Shown here piece by piece: positions 43,359 through 52,011 of a stretch of 64,000 nucleotides of DNA. The notes beneath the pieces were generated by a model, which worked only from the letters and a program-made list of their open reading frames with translations, was not told the origin of the DNA and did no database searches. The DNA comes from Clostridium septicum (GTDB lineage: Bacteria > Bacillota > Clostridia > Clostridiales > Clostridiaceae), in assembly GCF_003606265.1 (NCBI RefSeq), contig NZ_CP023671.1, forward strand, positions 2,232,001 through 2,296,000, in the 5' to 3' direction. Each line of letters starts with the position of its first letter. Positions within the stretch are counted from its first letter, which is position 1. Position numbers and translations under genes: made by a program.

Positions 43359-43394
43359 AAAAAGGAGTTGTTTTTTAGACAACTCCTTTTTTAT
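43359..43394. terminator. Terminator of the minus-strand oxidoreductase gene
   Basis: AAAAGGAGTTGT (43360-43371) pairs with ACAACTCCTTTT (43379-43390). T-runs exist on both strands; on the minus strand it lies just after the 43411 gene end. Confidence 0.8.
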
Positions 43395-43410
43395 GAGTAT
43401 TTTTATTATA

Positions 43411-44478
43411 TTATGCTAATTTTATTTCTTCAGTAAGCTCATTCATAAGATCTTGAACTGAAACTATTTTTTTTATTTTTGATGCATTTTCACCACAGAA
43501 TATTAAACCATTTTCAACATTACCTTTTACTGCATTTATTAATGCTTCTGTAATGCAATAAGGTGTAGTTGCTGGATTACAAGGAATTAAACAATTATAG
43601 CATTTAGAAACATTAATATTACTATTTAAAGTTCTTTTAACAAAGTTGTTTACTATGGCTCTTCCAGGCATACCAACAGGACTTTTAACAATGTCTATAT
43701 TAGCCTCTGAGCAATTTATATATGCTTCTTTAAATTTAATATCTGCATCACATTCATTAGTGGCTACAAATCTAGTCGCCATTTGAACTCCAGAAGCACC
43801 TAATTTTAAGTATTTTGCAATGTCATATCCATTAAATACTCCTCCTGCTACAATAACAGGAATTGATTTTTTATATTTAATTTCAAAATCTTTAATTACT
43901 TTAATAATATTAGTTATAGTTTCATCAAATGCTTCAGTTTCTTCTTGTAATTTTTCTTTATTAAATCCTAAATGACCTCCAGCCTTAGGACCTTCTATTA
44001 CAACCATATCAGCCGTTATACCATAATGTTTATCCCAAATATTTAATATTACTTTAGCTGCTTTACAAGATGATACTATAGGAGCTAATTTCACTTTAAA
44101 TCCTTTGGTGTACTTAGGCAATTTAGTAGGTAAACCAGCTCCTGATATAATTAAATCTACACCAGCTTCTATAGCCGCTTCAACATGTTCCTTATATTTA
44201 TTCATTGCAACCATAAGGTTAACACCAATAATTCCGTTATTAGATTTTTCTTTTGCAAGTTTTATATGCTTTTTTAATGCTCTTAAATTTGCTTCAAGAG
44301 TATTTGTTTCAAAATCATCTTCTTTATATCCAGTTTGAGCACCAGAAATAATACCTATTCCACCAGCTTTAGCAACTGCAGAAGCTAAATTTGAAAGAGA
44401 AACACCGATACCCATACCACCTTGTACTATAGGTATTTTTGCTATTAAATCTCCAATTATAAGTGGTTTTATATTCAT
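43411..44478 (-). CDS. Nitronate monooxygenase/FabK-like flavin oxidoreductase
   Basis: A 355-residue TIM-barrel FMN protein of the 2-nitropropane dioxygenase family: PIVQGGMGIGVSLSNLASAVAKAGGIGIIS at the N-terminus, VIEGPKAGGHLGF with H169, PVIVAGGVFNGYDIAKYLKLGASGVQMATRFVAT (about 207-240). Members include nitronate monooxygenase, enoyl-ACP reductase FabK and hydratases; substrate is not decidable here. Four cysteines near the C-terminus (C293, C296, C300, C308) form a compact cluster that could bind a metal or Fe-S centre. RBS AGGAAG precedes the ATG at 44478. It is flanked by two tRNA-Trp genes. Confidence 0.85.
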   Translation of the reverse strand: MNIKPLIIGDLIAKIPIVQGGMGIGVSLSNLASAVAKAGGIGIISGAQTGYKEDDFETNTLEANLRALKKHIKLAKEKSNNGIIGVNLMVAMNKYKEHVEAAIEAGVDLIISGAGLPTKLPKYTKGFKVKLAPIVSSCKAAKVILNIWDKHYGITADMVVIEGPKAGGHLGFNKEKLQEETEAFDETITNIIKVIKDFEIKYKKSIPVIVAGGVFNGYDIAKYLKLGASGVQMATRFVATNECDADIKFKEAYINCSEANIDIVKSPVGMPGRAIVNNFVKRTLNSNINVSKCYNCLIPCNPATTPYCITEALINAVKGNVENGLIFCGENASKIKKIVSVQDLMNELTEEIKLA

Positions 44479-44638
44479 AACAAAACTTCCTTCCCTAAAT
44501 AATTTGATTATAAAATAATTTGATTATAAAACTATTTTAAACTATTATAACAAATTAAAAAAAATTAACAAGGGAAATTTATATCCAATTAGTTTTTATA
44601 ATAAAAAGTTAATATTTTAGTATTTACTTAACTATATA

Positions 44639-44667
44639 TTGACATATATTTGTTAGACATGTTAAAA
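44639..44667 (+). promoter_or_regulatory. Promoter of tRNA-Trp copy 2
   Basis: TTGACA (44639-44644), a 17-base spacer ending in TG, and TTAAAA (44662-44667) as -10. Confidence 0.6.
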
Positions 44668-44680
44668 TGATTTTTGTTAA

Positions 44681-44755
44681 AGGGGTATGGCTCAACGGTA
44701 GAGTAGTGGTCTCCAAAACCATTGGTTCTGGGTTCAAATCCTAGTGCCCCTGCCA
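44681..44755 (+). tRNA. tRNA-Trp (CCA), copy 2
   Basis: Identical over its 75 nt to the copy at 43235-43309, with its own promoter and terminator. Confidence 0.96.
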
Positions 44756-44790
44756 AAAAAAGAGTATATTTTAAATATACTCTTTTTTTT
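44756..44790 (+). terminator. Terminator of tRNA-Trp copy 2
   Basis: AAAAAGAGTATATTT pairs with AAATATACTCTTTTT and runs into eight T. Confidence 0.88.
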
Positions 44791-44857
44791 ATGTAAAAGA
44801 ACAGAAAAATTTGTTATAATTAATCTAATATAAAGAAATATACTAAGAGGTAAGGCT

Positions 44858-47800
44858 ATGATTAATAGGGTTAAATATATTGTATCTGTATTAATTTTTA
44901 TTTCTATTAGTTTGGGTTTTTTTTCAAATATTACATTTGCAGTTAATAATATTGATAGAAATATAAATTTTAAAAGTATAACTATAGAAGATGGCTTATC
45001 ACAAACATCTATAGAATATCTTTTTCAAGATAGTCAGGGATATATGTGGATAGGTACTGTAGATGGATTAAATAGATATAATGGACATGAATTTGAAATT
45101 TTTAGATATAAAGAAGACGATAAAAAGAGTATAACTGGGAATTATATAGCAGCTGTAAATGAAGATTCGGAAGGGAATATATGGATAGGAACATCTAAAG
45201 GTCTTAATAAAATAAATACTAAGACTAAGGAAGTAAAATCATATTTTCCTGGTAAAGACGGATGTAATATATCTCATTATAACATAACTGAAATATTAGT
45301 TGATTCTAAAAATGATATATATGTAGCAACTGTAGGTGGTTTGAATAAGTACGACAAAGAAAATGATAATTTTGTAAGGATATATAATTCTATTAATACT
45401 GAAAGGGCTTTAAGCAATCAGTTTGTTTACTCGATAACAGAAGATATGAACGGAAATTATTGGGTTGGAACTGAAGGCGGTTTAAATAAAATAGAAAAAG
45501 ATGGTTTAGTAACTAAGTATTATAAGAATGATTCAGATAATAGCATAAGCGCTGACACAATATTCAAAGTTTATGCAGATAAAGAAAAAGGATATTTATG
45601 GATAGGTACAAATAATGGAGGTTTAAATAAATTAGATTTATCAACTAATAAAATTGAAGTATTTAAAAATGTACCAGGAGATTCAAAATCCTTACCAGGT
45701 AATTTTGTTCAGGCTATTTTAAGGGATAGCAGAGGTACAATTTGGATAGGAACGGATAATGGCTTTTGTACGCTAAATGAACAGACAAATGAATTTACAA
45801 CCTATAAAGCAAAAGTTTATGATCAACAAAGTTTAGTAAATAATAATATATTAAGTTTGTGTGAGGATAAATCAGGAACTATTTGGGTTGGAACCTATGA
45901 TGGAATAAGCTTATTTAATCCTGATAATATATTTAAACATTATAAAAAAAATCCTTTTGATGATAATTCATTAAGTGAAAATATGATTGCAGGGATATAT
46001 CAAGATAAGGATGGATTATTATGGGTAGGAACTGTACATAGTGGTGTAAATACAATTGATAGAGAAAATAATATTGTAACTAGATATAAGAATAATCCTA
46101 ATGATCCTAATAGTATAAGTGACGATAATATAAGGGAAATAGTTGGAATTGATAATGAAATTTGGATTGCAACAGAAAATGGATTAAATAAATATGATAA
46201 AAGTACAGGAAAGTTTACAAGCTATAAATCAGACGGAAGTGATAATAGTTTAATACATGATGATGTGAAGACTTTGTATATTGATAAAGATGGAATACTA
46301 TGGATAGGGACAAAAAACGGACTTTGTAGTTTTGATAGAAAGAATACATTCACTCAATATACAGATATGCTTAAAGAAAATAAGATAGATGATACAATGT
46401 TTGCAGACATTTATCAGGATGAAGATGGAATCTATTGGTTTGCTTCAGGTTTAGAGGGTGGATTAATAAAATATAATAAAGAAACTGGTGAAGTTAAAAA
46501 TTATAGAACTAATGAAAAGAATAAGAAAAGTTTATCTTATAATGCAGTAAAGTCGATTGTATCAGATAGTAAAGGGACTTTATGGATAGGGACTCAATAT
46601 GGATTAAATAAATTCGATAAAAATAAGGAAGAGTTCACAAGATATACTGAATCAGATGGTCTTAGTAATAATTTTGTATATGGAATATTAATAGATAGTG
46701 AAGATAATCCGTGGATGAGTACAAATTATGGATTATCAAAGTTTGATGTTAAGAAGAACAAGTTTATGAATTTTAATGTAACGGATGGCTTACAAGGAAG
46801 TGAGTTTAATGGTCATTCTTACTATAAAAGTGAAAATGGAGAAATGTTCTTTGGTGGAACAAATGGATTAACAAGTTTTTATCCAGAGCATTTAATTGAA
46901 AAGAAGTTTATTCCTAAGGTAAATATAGAAAGTGTATACAATAATGGAGAGGAAATTTCTATTGAAGATACAATAACACTTAATTATGATACAAATCAAT
47001 TTCAATTGAATTTTTTTATGCCAGACTATAGAAATATGAGTAAAATTCAATATGCATATAGATTAGAAGGGTTAGATGATGAATGGGTATTTTCAGAAAA
47101 TAGAAATTATGCTAACTATACTAATTTGCAGCCTGGACACTATAGATTTTTAGTGAAAGGAAGAAATTCTACTGGAGAATGGAGCGAAGTAAGAGCTATA
47201 AATATAAAGGTTAGCAACCCACCTTGGAAAACTCCTATAGCTTATATAATATATTTAATTATATTAATAAGTGTACTATATATTATATGGAATAGAGTTA
47301 AAATTTTAGATAGTTTAGTAGAACAAAGAACAAGGGAACTAGATAGTAAATTTAGAGAAAATGAAGAACTTTATGCTAAATTAATCAGAAATGAAAAGTA
47401 TAAGAATAATTATTTCGTAAATTTATCTCATGAATTAAGAACACCGTTAAATGTAATTTTATCAACTCAACAGCTTATAACTAAATTAAATGAAGATAAT
47501 AAACCTATACCAAAAGAGAAAATAAGTTATTATATGAGTACATTAAATAGAAACTCTAATAGATTATTAAAATTAATAAATAATATAATAGATACCTCTA
47601 AAATAGAGTCGGGGTCATATAAATTAGATATACAAGAATATGATATTGTATATCTAGTTGAAGAAGCAGCTCTTGCAATGAAGGATTTCATAGAAAATAA
47701 TGGAATAGAGCTTATAATAGATCCAGAGATAGAGGAAAAGGTTATAGAGTGTGATAACACTGAGATAGAAAAATGTGTAATTAATCTCATAGCAAATGCA

Positions 47801-48100
47801 ACTAAATTTACTCCATATGGAGGTAAAATACAAGTTAAATTATATGACTTAAATGATTGGGTTAAAATAAGTGTTAAAGATACCGGAATTGGTATAGAAG
47901 AAAAGTATCATGAAGCTATATTTAATAGATTTGGTCAAGCGTATAATGATGTATCAGAAGAACACGGTGGTAGTGGCTTAGGATTAACTTTAACAAAGCA
48001 GTTAGTTAATTTGCATCATGGTGAAATTACAGTTAATAGTAAATTGGGAGAAGGTAGTGAATTTGTAATTACATTACCAACAAATCAAAAAAATTATTAG
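44858..48100 (+). CDS. Sensor histidine kinase with two-component-regulator propeller
   Basis: A 1080-residue membrane kinase. Signal peptide (1-28); an extracellular region of about a dozen Reg_prop-type repeats (GNIWIGTSKGLNKI, GTIWIGTDNGFCTL, GILWIGTKNGLCSF and so on, about 35-680) forming one or two beta-propellers; a Y_Y_Y domain (about 700-785, YRLEGLDDEW, NLQPGHYRFLVKGRNSTGEWSE); one membrane segment (about 793-811); a HisKA domain with H858 in NLSHELRTPLN; and an HATPase with DTGIGI and GGSGLGLTLTK. This is the hybrid two-component layout best known in Bacteroides glycan sensing, but with no receiver or AraC output. The response regulator must be encoded elsewhere. The ligand is unknown. 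Confidence 0.9.
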   Translation: MINRVKYIVSVLIFISISLGFFSNITFAVNNIDRNINFKSITIEDGLSQTSIEYLFQDSQGYMWIGTVDGLNRYNGHEFEIFRYKEDDKKSITGNYIAAVNEDSEGNIWIGTSKGLNKINTKTKEVKSYFPGKDGCNISHYNITEILVDSKNDIYVATVGGLNKYDKENDNFVRIYNSINTERALSNQFVYSITEDMNGNYWVGTEGGLNKIEKDGLVTKYYKNDSDNSISADTIFKVYADKEKGYLWIGTNNGGLNKLDLSTNKIEVFKNVPGDSKSLPGNFVQAILRDSRGTIWIGTDNGFCTLNEQTNEFTTYKAKVYDQQSLVNNNILSLCEDKSGTIWVGTYDGISLFNPDNIFKHYKKNPFDDNSLSENMIAGIYQDKDGLLWVGTVHSGVNTIDRENNIVTRYKNNPNDPNSISDDNIREIVGIDNEIWIATENGLNKYDKSTGKFTSYKSDGSDNSLIHDDVKTLYIDKDGILWIGTKNGLCSFDRKNTFTQYTDMLKENKIDDTMFADIYQDEDGIYWFASGLEGGLIKYNKETGEVKNYRTNEKNKKSLSYNAVKSIVSDSKGTLWIGTQYGLNKFDKNKEEFTRYTESDGLSNNFVYGILIDSEDNPWMSTNYGLSKFDVKKNKFMNFNVTDGLQGSEFNGHSYYKSENGEMFFGGTNGLTSFYPEHLIEKKFIPKVNIESVYNNGEEISIEDTITLNYDTNQFQLNFFMPDYRNMSKIQYAYRLEGLDDEWVFSENRNYANYTNLQPGHYRFLVKGRNSTGEWSEVRAINIKVSNPPWKTPIAYIIYLIILISVLYIIWNRVKILDSLVEQRTRELDSKFRENEELYAKLIRNEKYKNNYFVNLSHELRTPLNVILSTQQLITKLNEDNKPIPKEKISYYMSTLNRNSNRLLKLINNIIDTSKIESGSYKLDIQEYDIVYLVEEAALAMKDFIENNGIELIIDPEIEEKVIECDNTEIEKCVINLIANATKFTPYGGKIQVKLYDLNDWVKISVKDTGIGIEEKYHEAIFNRFGQAYNDVSEEHGGSGLGLTLTKQLVNLHHGEITVNSKLGEGSEFVITLPTNQKNY

Positions 48101-48105
48101 TTATA

Positions 48106-48142
48106 TACTAAGGAGGTTTAATTTTTAAATCTTCTTAGTATA
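48106..48142 (+). terminator. Weak hairpin after the histidine kinase
   Basis: ACTAAGGAGGTTTA pairs with TAAATCTTCTTAGT with G-T pairs. No proper T-run follows. Confidence 0.4.
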
Positions 48143-48222
48143 ATTGTAAATTTCAAGATTTAAATGATATAATAGAAATATAATTTTGGAATTTTTATAA
48201 TAATAAAACAGGAAGTGATAAA

Positions 48223-48504
48223 ATGAGAGCAGTAAATGCAAAGGTTATTGCTAGAAGGCAAAATGGTGTTGACGTAAAATTTAGTAATGGCATGAGAGAT
48301 TTTATTGCATCTATAGATAAGGAGAACTTAACAATTGAAGATATAAAAAACTATAGTGTAAATGTTAAGGTATATTCTATAATTAGAAATTGCTGTAATG
48401 CATATCCAGCTAATGTTTTAGAATTAGGAACTAGTAAATCCGATGATGAAGAAATAAAAGATCTTTTAGATAAAATAGTGGATATGGTAGGTTATACAAT
48501 TTAA
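48223..48504 (+). CDS. Conserved small protein, function unknown
   Basis: A 93-residue soluble protein with RBS AGGAAGTG before ATG 48223. The N-terminal half (AKVIARRQNGVDVKFSNGMRDFIASIDKEN) suggests a small beta barrel; the C-terminal half is helical and acidic (SDDEEIKDLLDKIVDMVGY). Two adjacent cysteines (RNCCNAY) are present. No named domain is recognised. It precedes ybaK by 37 bases on the same strand and may be co-transcribed. Confidence 0.6.
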   Translation: MRAVNAKVIARRQNGVDVKFSNGMRDFIASIDKENLTIEDIKNYSVNVKVYSIIRNCCNAYPANVLELGTSKSDDEEIKDLLDKIVDMVGYTI

Positions 48505-48541
48505 TAAACATATTTAAATTAGATTAGGAAGGTTTTAAGTA

Positions 48542-49018
48542 GTGGCAAAAGTTAAGACAAATGCAATTAGGATATTAGAAAAAAATAATGTTAAATATGA
48601 AATAATTACATATGATTCTAAAGATGGAAAGATAGATGGTATATCTGTAGCAGAAAAAATTAATAGGAATATAGAGGAAGTTTATAAGACTTTAGTTACT
48701 ATAGGAAATAGTAATGAATTATATGTATTTGTTATACCAGTAGATAAAGAGTTGGATTTAAAGAAAGCAGCTAAAATAGTTGAAGAAAAAAAGATAGAAA
48801 TGATACACGTTAAAGATATATTAAAATATACCGGTTATATAAGAGGCGGCTGTTCTCCATTTGGAATGAAAAAGCAGTATAAAACATTTGTAAATGATAC
48901 GGCTAAAAACTTAGAAAAGGTAATAGTAAGTGGTGGGAAGATAGGAATTCAAGTAGAAATTAATCCAGAAGCCTTAATAGAAATTCTAGATGTAAAATTT
49001 CAAGATATAATAAAATAG
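48542..49018 (+). CDS. ybaK: YbaK/EbsC-family Cys-tRNA(Pro) deacylase
   Basis: A 158-residue protein of the YbaK family, which removes cysteine mis-attached to tRNA-Pro. Motifs: NAIRILEKNNVKYEIITYD at the N-terminus, EEVYKTLVTIGNSNELYVFVIPVDKELDLKKAA (about 44-76) with the conserved Lys, and GYIRGGCSPFGMKKQYKTFVN (about 100-120). The start is GTG 48542 behind AGGAAGG. Typical size for family members. Confidence 0.93.
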   Translation: MAKVKTNAIRILEKNNVKYEIITYDSKDGKIDGISVAEKINRNIEEVYKTLVTIGNSNELYVFVIPVDKELDLKKAAKIVEEKKIEMIHVKDILKYTGYIRGGCSPFGMKKQYKTFVNDTAKNLEKVIVSGGKIGIQVEINPEALIEILDVKFQDIIK

Positions 49019-49068
49019 TAGGGAAAAATAAAATATAAATAAAAGTATATAGAAATAATCAAAAAATC

Positions 49069-49097
49069 TTGACATCGGTTACTAAAGATGATATTAT
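49069..49097 (+). promoter_or_regulatory. Promoter of licT
   Basis: TTGACA (49069-49074), a 17-base spacer and TATTAT (49092-49097). Confidence 0.7.
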
Positions 49098-49118
49098 TAA
49101 TGCATAAATTAAATGTAT

Positions 49119-49196
49119 GGATTGTTACTGAGACGCAGGCAATACTTAAATTGAGAATGTGGGTTAATCATATCTTAGTTTAGGTTTTTTTTATTT
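49119..49196 (+). promoter_or_regulatory. RAT antiterminator site and overlapping terminator before licT
   Basis: GGATTGTTACTG, then AGACGCA, then GGCAATACT (49119-49146) matches the ribonucleic antiterminator bound by the LicT/SacY/GlcT-type CAT domain. ACTTAAATTGAGA overlaps it and pairs with TATCTTAGTTTAGGT (about 49171-49185), followed by eight T. Binding of the regulator would block the terminator, giving positive autoregulation. Confidence 0.88.
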
Positions 49197-49222
49197 TTCC
49201 GCTTTAAGGAGAATTAGGTTTT

Positions 49223-50071
49223 ATGATTGTAGAAAAAATTTTAAACAATAATGTAGTTGTTTCAATAGACCCTAAAACAAAAAAAGAAGTTATCCTTATG
49301 GGGTGTGGAATTGCTTTTAGGAAAAAAGTAGGCCAGGAAGTTGATGAGAGCAAGATTGAGAAAGTGTTCATGGTTGATGATAAGAGGTTAGGGAACAAGC
49401 TAAAGAAACTAATCAATCAAATTCCAGATGGGGTATTTGAATTATCACATGAAATAATTTGTCATGCTAGTAAAGAGTTAGATAGAAAGCTTGATAAGCA
49501 GATATGTATTTCACTTTCTGATCATATAGCTTTTGCGTTAAAAAGATACAGAAATAAAATCCAGATAAAAAATGATTTATTAGATGAAATAAGACGTATT
49601 CACAAAGAGGAATACAAGGTAGCACATTGGGCAGTTGATTATTTGAATAAAAAATTAAAAATTAATTTGCCAGAAGATGAAGCAGGATTTATAGCTTTAC
49701 ATTTAGTAAATGCTAGTTACAATGAGACGGCTAAGGAATCACTTATTGCTACAAATGTTATAAAAGGAGTTTTAAACATAATAAGATATTATTATTCGGT
49801 AGAATTTAATGAGGATGACTTAAATTATGATAGACTTCTAACCCATCTTAAATATTTTGCGAAAAGGGTTATAACAAATAATCAACACAAGGAAAGTGAT
49901 AGTACATTTATAGAATTAGCATCTCAAACTTATCCAGAGGCTTTTGATTGTGCTTTAAAGATAAGGTATTACATAGAAAACAACTATGATTATGAGGTTA
50001 ATAATGATGAAATAGTATATTTAACTATGCATATTCACAGAGTTATTTCAGTTTTAAAAGATAGCAATTAA
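49223..50071 (+). CDS. licT: LicT/BglG-family transcriptional antiterminator
   Basis: A 282-residue RNA-binding antiterminator. CAT domain (1-56, EKILNNNVVVSIDPKTKKEVILMGCGIAFRKK), then two PRD domains with the four phosphorylatable histidines H101, H160, H208 and H270. PTS-dependent phosphorylation of the PRDs sets activity: sugar transport dephosphorylates PRD1, HPr activates PRD2. RAT sites stand before this gene, before the next PTS gene and before the GH63 gene at 55.6 kb. The LicT versus GlcT choice is not certain; the two neighbouring EIIs are of the glucose family. Confidence 0.92.
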   Translation: MIVEKILNNNVVVSIDPKTKKEVILMGCGIAFRKKVGQEVDESKIEKVFMVDDKRLGNKLKKLINQIPDGVFELSHEIICHASKELDRKLDKQICISLSDHIAFALKRYRNKIQIKNDLLDEIRRIHKEEYKVAHWAVDYLNKKLKINLPEDEAGFIALHLVNASYNETAKESLIATNVIKGVLNIIRYYYSVEFNEDDLNYDRLLTHLKYFAKRVITNNQHKESDSTFIELASQTYPEAFDCALKIRYYIENNYDYEVNNDEIVYLTMHIHRVISVLKDSN

Positions 50072-50076
50072 ATAAT

Positions 50077-50211
50077 TAGATTGTTACTGGTTATGCAGGC
50101 AAGACTTAGATTTATTGGAGTAATTTTATATTATATATTTAAACCTATTGGTTAATAATATATATGTATAAAAGTAAACTGCTCTAATAAATTTAAGTCT
50201 TTATTTTTTTA
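50077..50211 (+). promoter_or_regulatory. RAT site and terminator before the first PTS gene
   Basis: AGATTGTTACTG, then GTTATGCA, then GGCAAGACTT (50077-50107). AAGACTTAGATTTATTGGAG (50101-50120) pairs over a long loop with the segment GCTCTAATAAATTTAAGTCT (50181-50200), then a T-run. It allows LicT control of the PTS independently of read-through from licT. Confidence 0.85.
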
Positions 50212-50245
50212 TATTATTATTTATAAATTAAGGAGGAATTATAAA

Positions 50246-51934
50246 ATGCTACAACAATTACAAAGAATTGGTAAGGCTATCATGCTTCCAATAGCAGCCC
50301 TTCCAATAGCAGGTATTTTACTAGGAGTTGGTGGTGCATTACTAGGTATTGCAGGATTAAATGATGCACCAGCAGTATATCAACCATTAATAGCTTTCGT
50401 TTCTATTCCAGCAGTTACTGCGATTCTTACAATAATGAAGAATGTTGGAGATATAGTTTTTGGTAACTTACCAATACTATTTGCAGTAGGTGTTGCTGTA
50501 GGGCTTGCTAAGAAAGATAAAGGTACAGCAGGTTTAGCAGCAGTATTTGGTTTCATAGTAATGAACCAAGTTATAGGAACACTTTTAGGATTAGGTGCTA
50601 CTCAATTAGGTACGATAACTCCAGATAATGTAGGAGATTATGGTACTTATGTAACTACAACAGTTGGTATATTTAATTTAAACATGTCAGTTTTTGGCGG
50701 TATCATAACAGGTATTGTTACAGCAATATTACATAATAAATATTACAATATTCAATTACCACCAGTAATAGGATTCTTTTCAGGATCAAGATTCGTTCCA
50801 ATAATTACTGCTTTAGCTATGGCTCTTGTAGGTGCAATTTTAGCATTCTTATGGCCAATAGTTCAAAATGGTATAACTTTAATAGCTAATTTTGTTAGAG
50901 ATGCAGGATTTATAGGTACATTCTTATATGGTGTTGTTGAAAGAGCATTAATTCCATTTGGTTTACACCATATATTCTATACTCCATTCTGGTTTGGTTC
51001 TTTCGTTGAAGGACAAGTGCTAATAAATGGAGCATTCCAAACAATTGCTGGTGCTAATACTGCATATTTTGCTCAATTATCAAGTATGTCTGATTTAGTA
51101 GGTGCTTCAGCAGATACAATGAGTACTATAGTTCAAGGAACTACTAGATTTATGGCTGGTAAATTCCCATTTATGATGTTCGGATTACCTGCAGCAGCAT
51201 TTGCAATGTATAAAACAGCTGCTCCAAGTAAGAAAAAGGTTGTTGGATCATTATTAGTATCAGCAGCAGTAACATCATTCTTAACAGGTATTACTGAACC
51301 ATTAGAATTTACATTCTTATTTGTTGCTCCAGTATTATATGGAGTTCATTGCTTACTTGCAGGTTTATCATTTATGTTAATGGATATATTTAGAGTATTC
51401 ATAGGTATGACTTTCTCAGGTGGATTTATTGATTTCGCATTATTTGGTTTACTTCCAGCAGGTGCAGGAGTGCCAACAAGATGGTATATGATAATTTTAG
51501 TTGGACTTGTTTACGCAGTAGTTTATTATTTCTTATTCACATTTATGATTAAGAAGTTTAACTTAAAAACTCCAGGTAGAGATGAAAGTGAAGAAGAAAC
51601 AAAACTTTACAGTAAGGCAGATTACCAAAAAGCAAAAGGCTTAAACGGTTCAAAAGAAGAAAAAGCTTCAAAAAATGGTAATGGTTCAAATGAAATAGTT
51701 GAAAAAGCTCCATTAGTATTAGCAGCTTTAGGTGGAGAAGAAAACATTGTTAGTGTTGATGCTTGTATAACAAGATTAAGAGTAGAAGTTAAGGATAAAG
51801 CTAACGTAAATAAAGATGAATTAAAGAAGCTTGGTGCAGCAGGAGTTGTTGAAGTAGGTAATGGAATTCAAGCAATATTTGGTGCTAAAGCTGATGCTTA
51901 CAAACATGAGATAAATGGTATTTTAGGAGAGTAA
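50246..51934 (+). CDS. PTS glucose-family permease EIICB
   Basis: A 562-residue protein. EIIC membrane domain (about 1-430) with GLHHIFYTPFWFG, GKFPFMMFGLPAAAFAMY and GITEPLEFTFLFVAPVLYGVH; a K/E/S linker; then EIIB (about 485-562) with phosphocysteine C507 in VDACITRLRVEV. No EIIA domain, so it must use EIIA from another protein, possibly the EIIA domain of the next gene. It imports and phosphorylates a glucose-type sugar. ATG 50246 behind AAGGAGGAA; expression is under the RAT upstream. Confidence 0.92.
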   Translation: MLQQLQRIGKAIMLPIAALPIAGILLGVGGALLGIAGLNDAPAVYQPLIAFVSIPAVTAILTIMKNVGDIVFGNLPILFAVGVAVGLAKKDKGTAGLAAVFGFIVMNQVIGTLLGLGATQLGTITPDNVGDYGTYVTTTVGIFNLNMSVFGGIITGIVTAILHNKYYNIQLPPVIGFFSGSRFVPIITALAMALVGAILAFLWPIVQNGITLIANFVRDAGFIGTFLYGVVERALIPFGLHHIFYTPFWFGSFVEGQVLINGAFQTIAGANTAYFAQLSSMSDLVGASADTMSTIVQGTTRFMAGKFPFMMFGLPAAAFAMYKTAAPSKKKVVGSLLVSAAVTSFLTGITEPLEFTFLFVAPVLYGVHCLLAGLSFMLMDIFRVFIGMTFSGGFIDFALFGLLPAGAGVPTRWYMIILVGLVYAVVYYFLFTFMIKKFNLKTPGRDESEEETKLYSKADYQKAKGLNGSKEEKASKNGNGSNEIVEKAPLVLAALGGEENIVSVDACITRLRVEVKDKANVNKDELKKLGAAGVVEVGNGIQAIFGAKADAYKHEINGILGE

Positions 51935-51955
51935 GCTAGTTTGAAATAAATAAGT

Positions 51956-51990
51956 GGTGTTCTAAAGAAAAAACTTTAGAACACCTTTTT
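51956..51990 (+). terminator. Terminator between the two PTS genes
   Basis: GGTGTTCTAAAG (51956-51967), loop AAAAAA, CTTTAGAACACC (51974-51985), then T5. Confidence 0.88.
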
Positions 51991-52011
51991 GTAGTTTAGT
52001 AAGGAGTTAAT

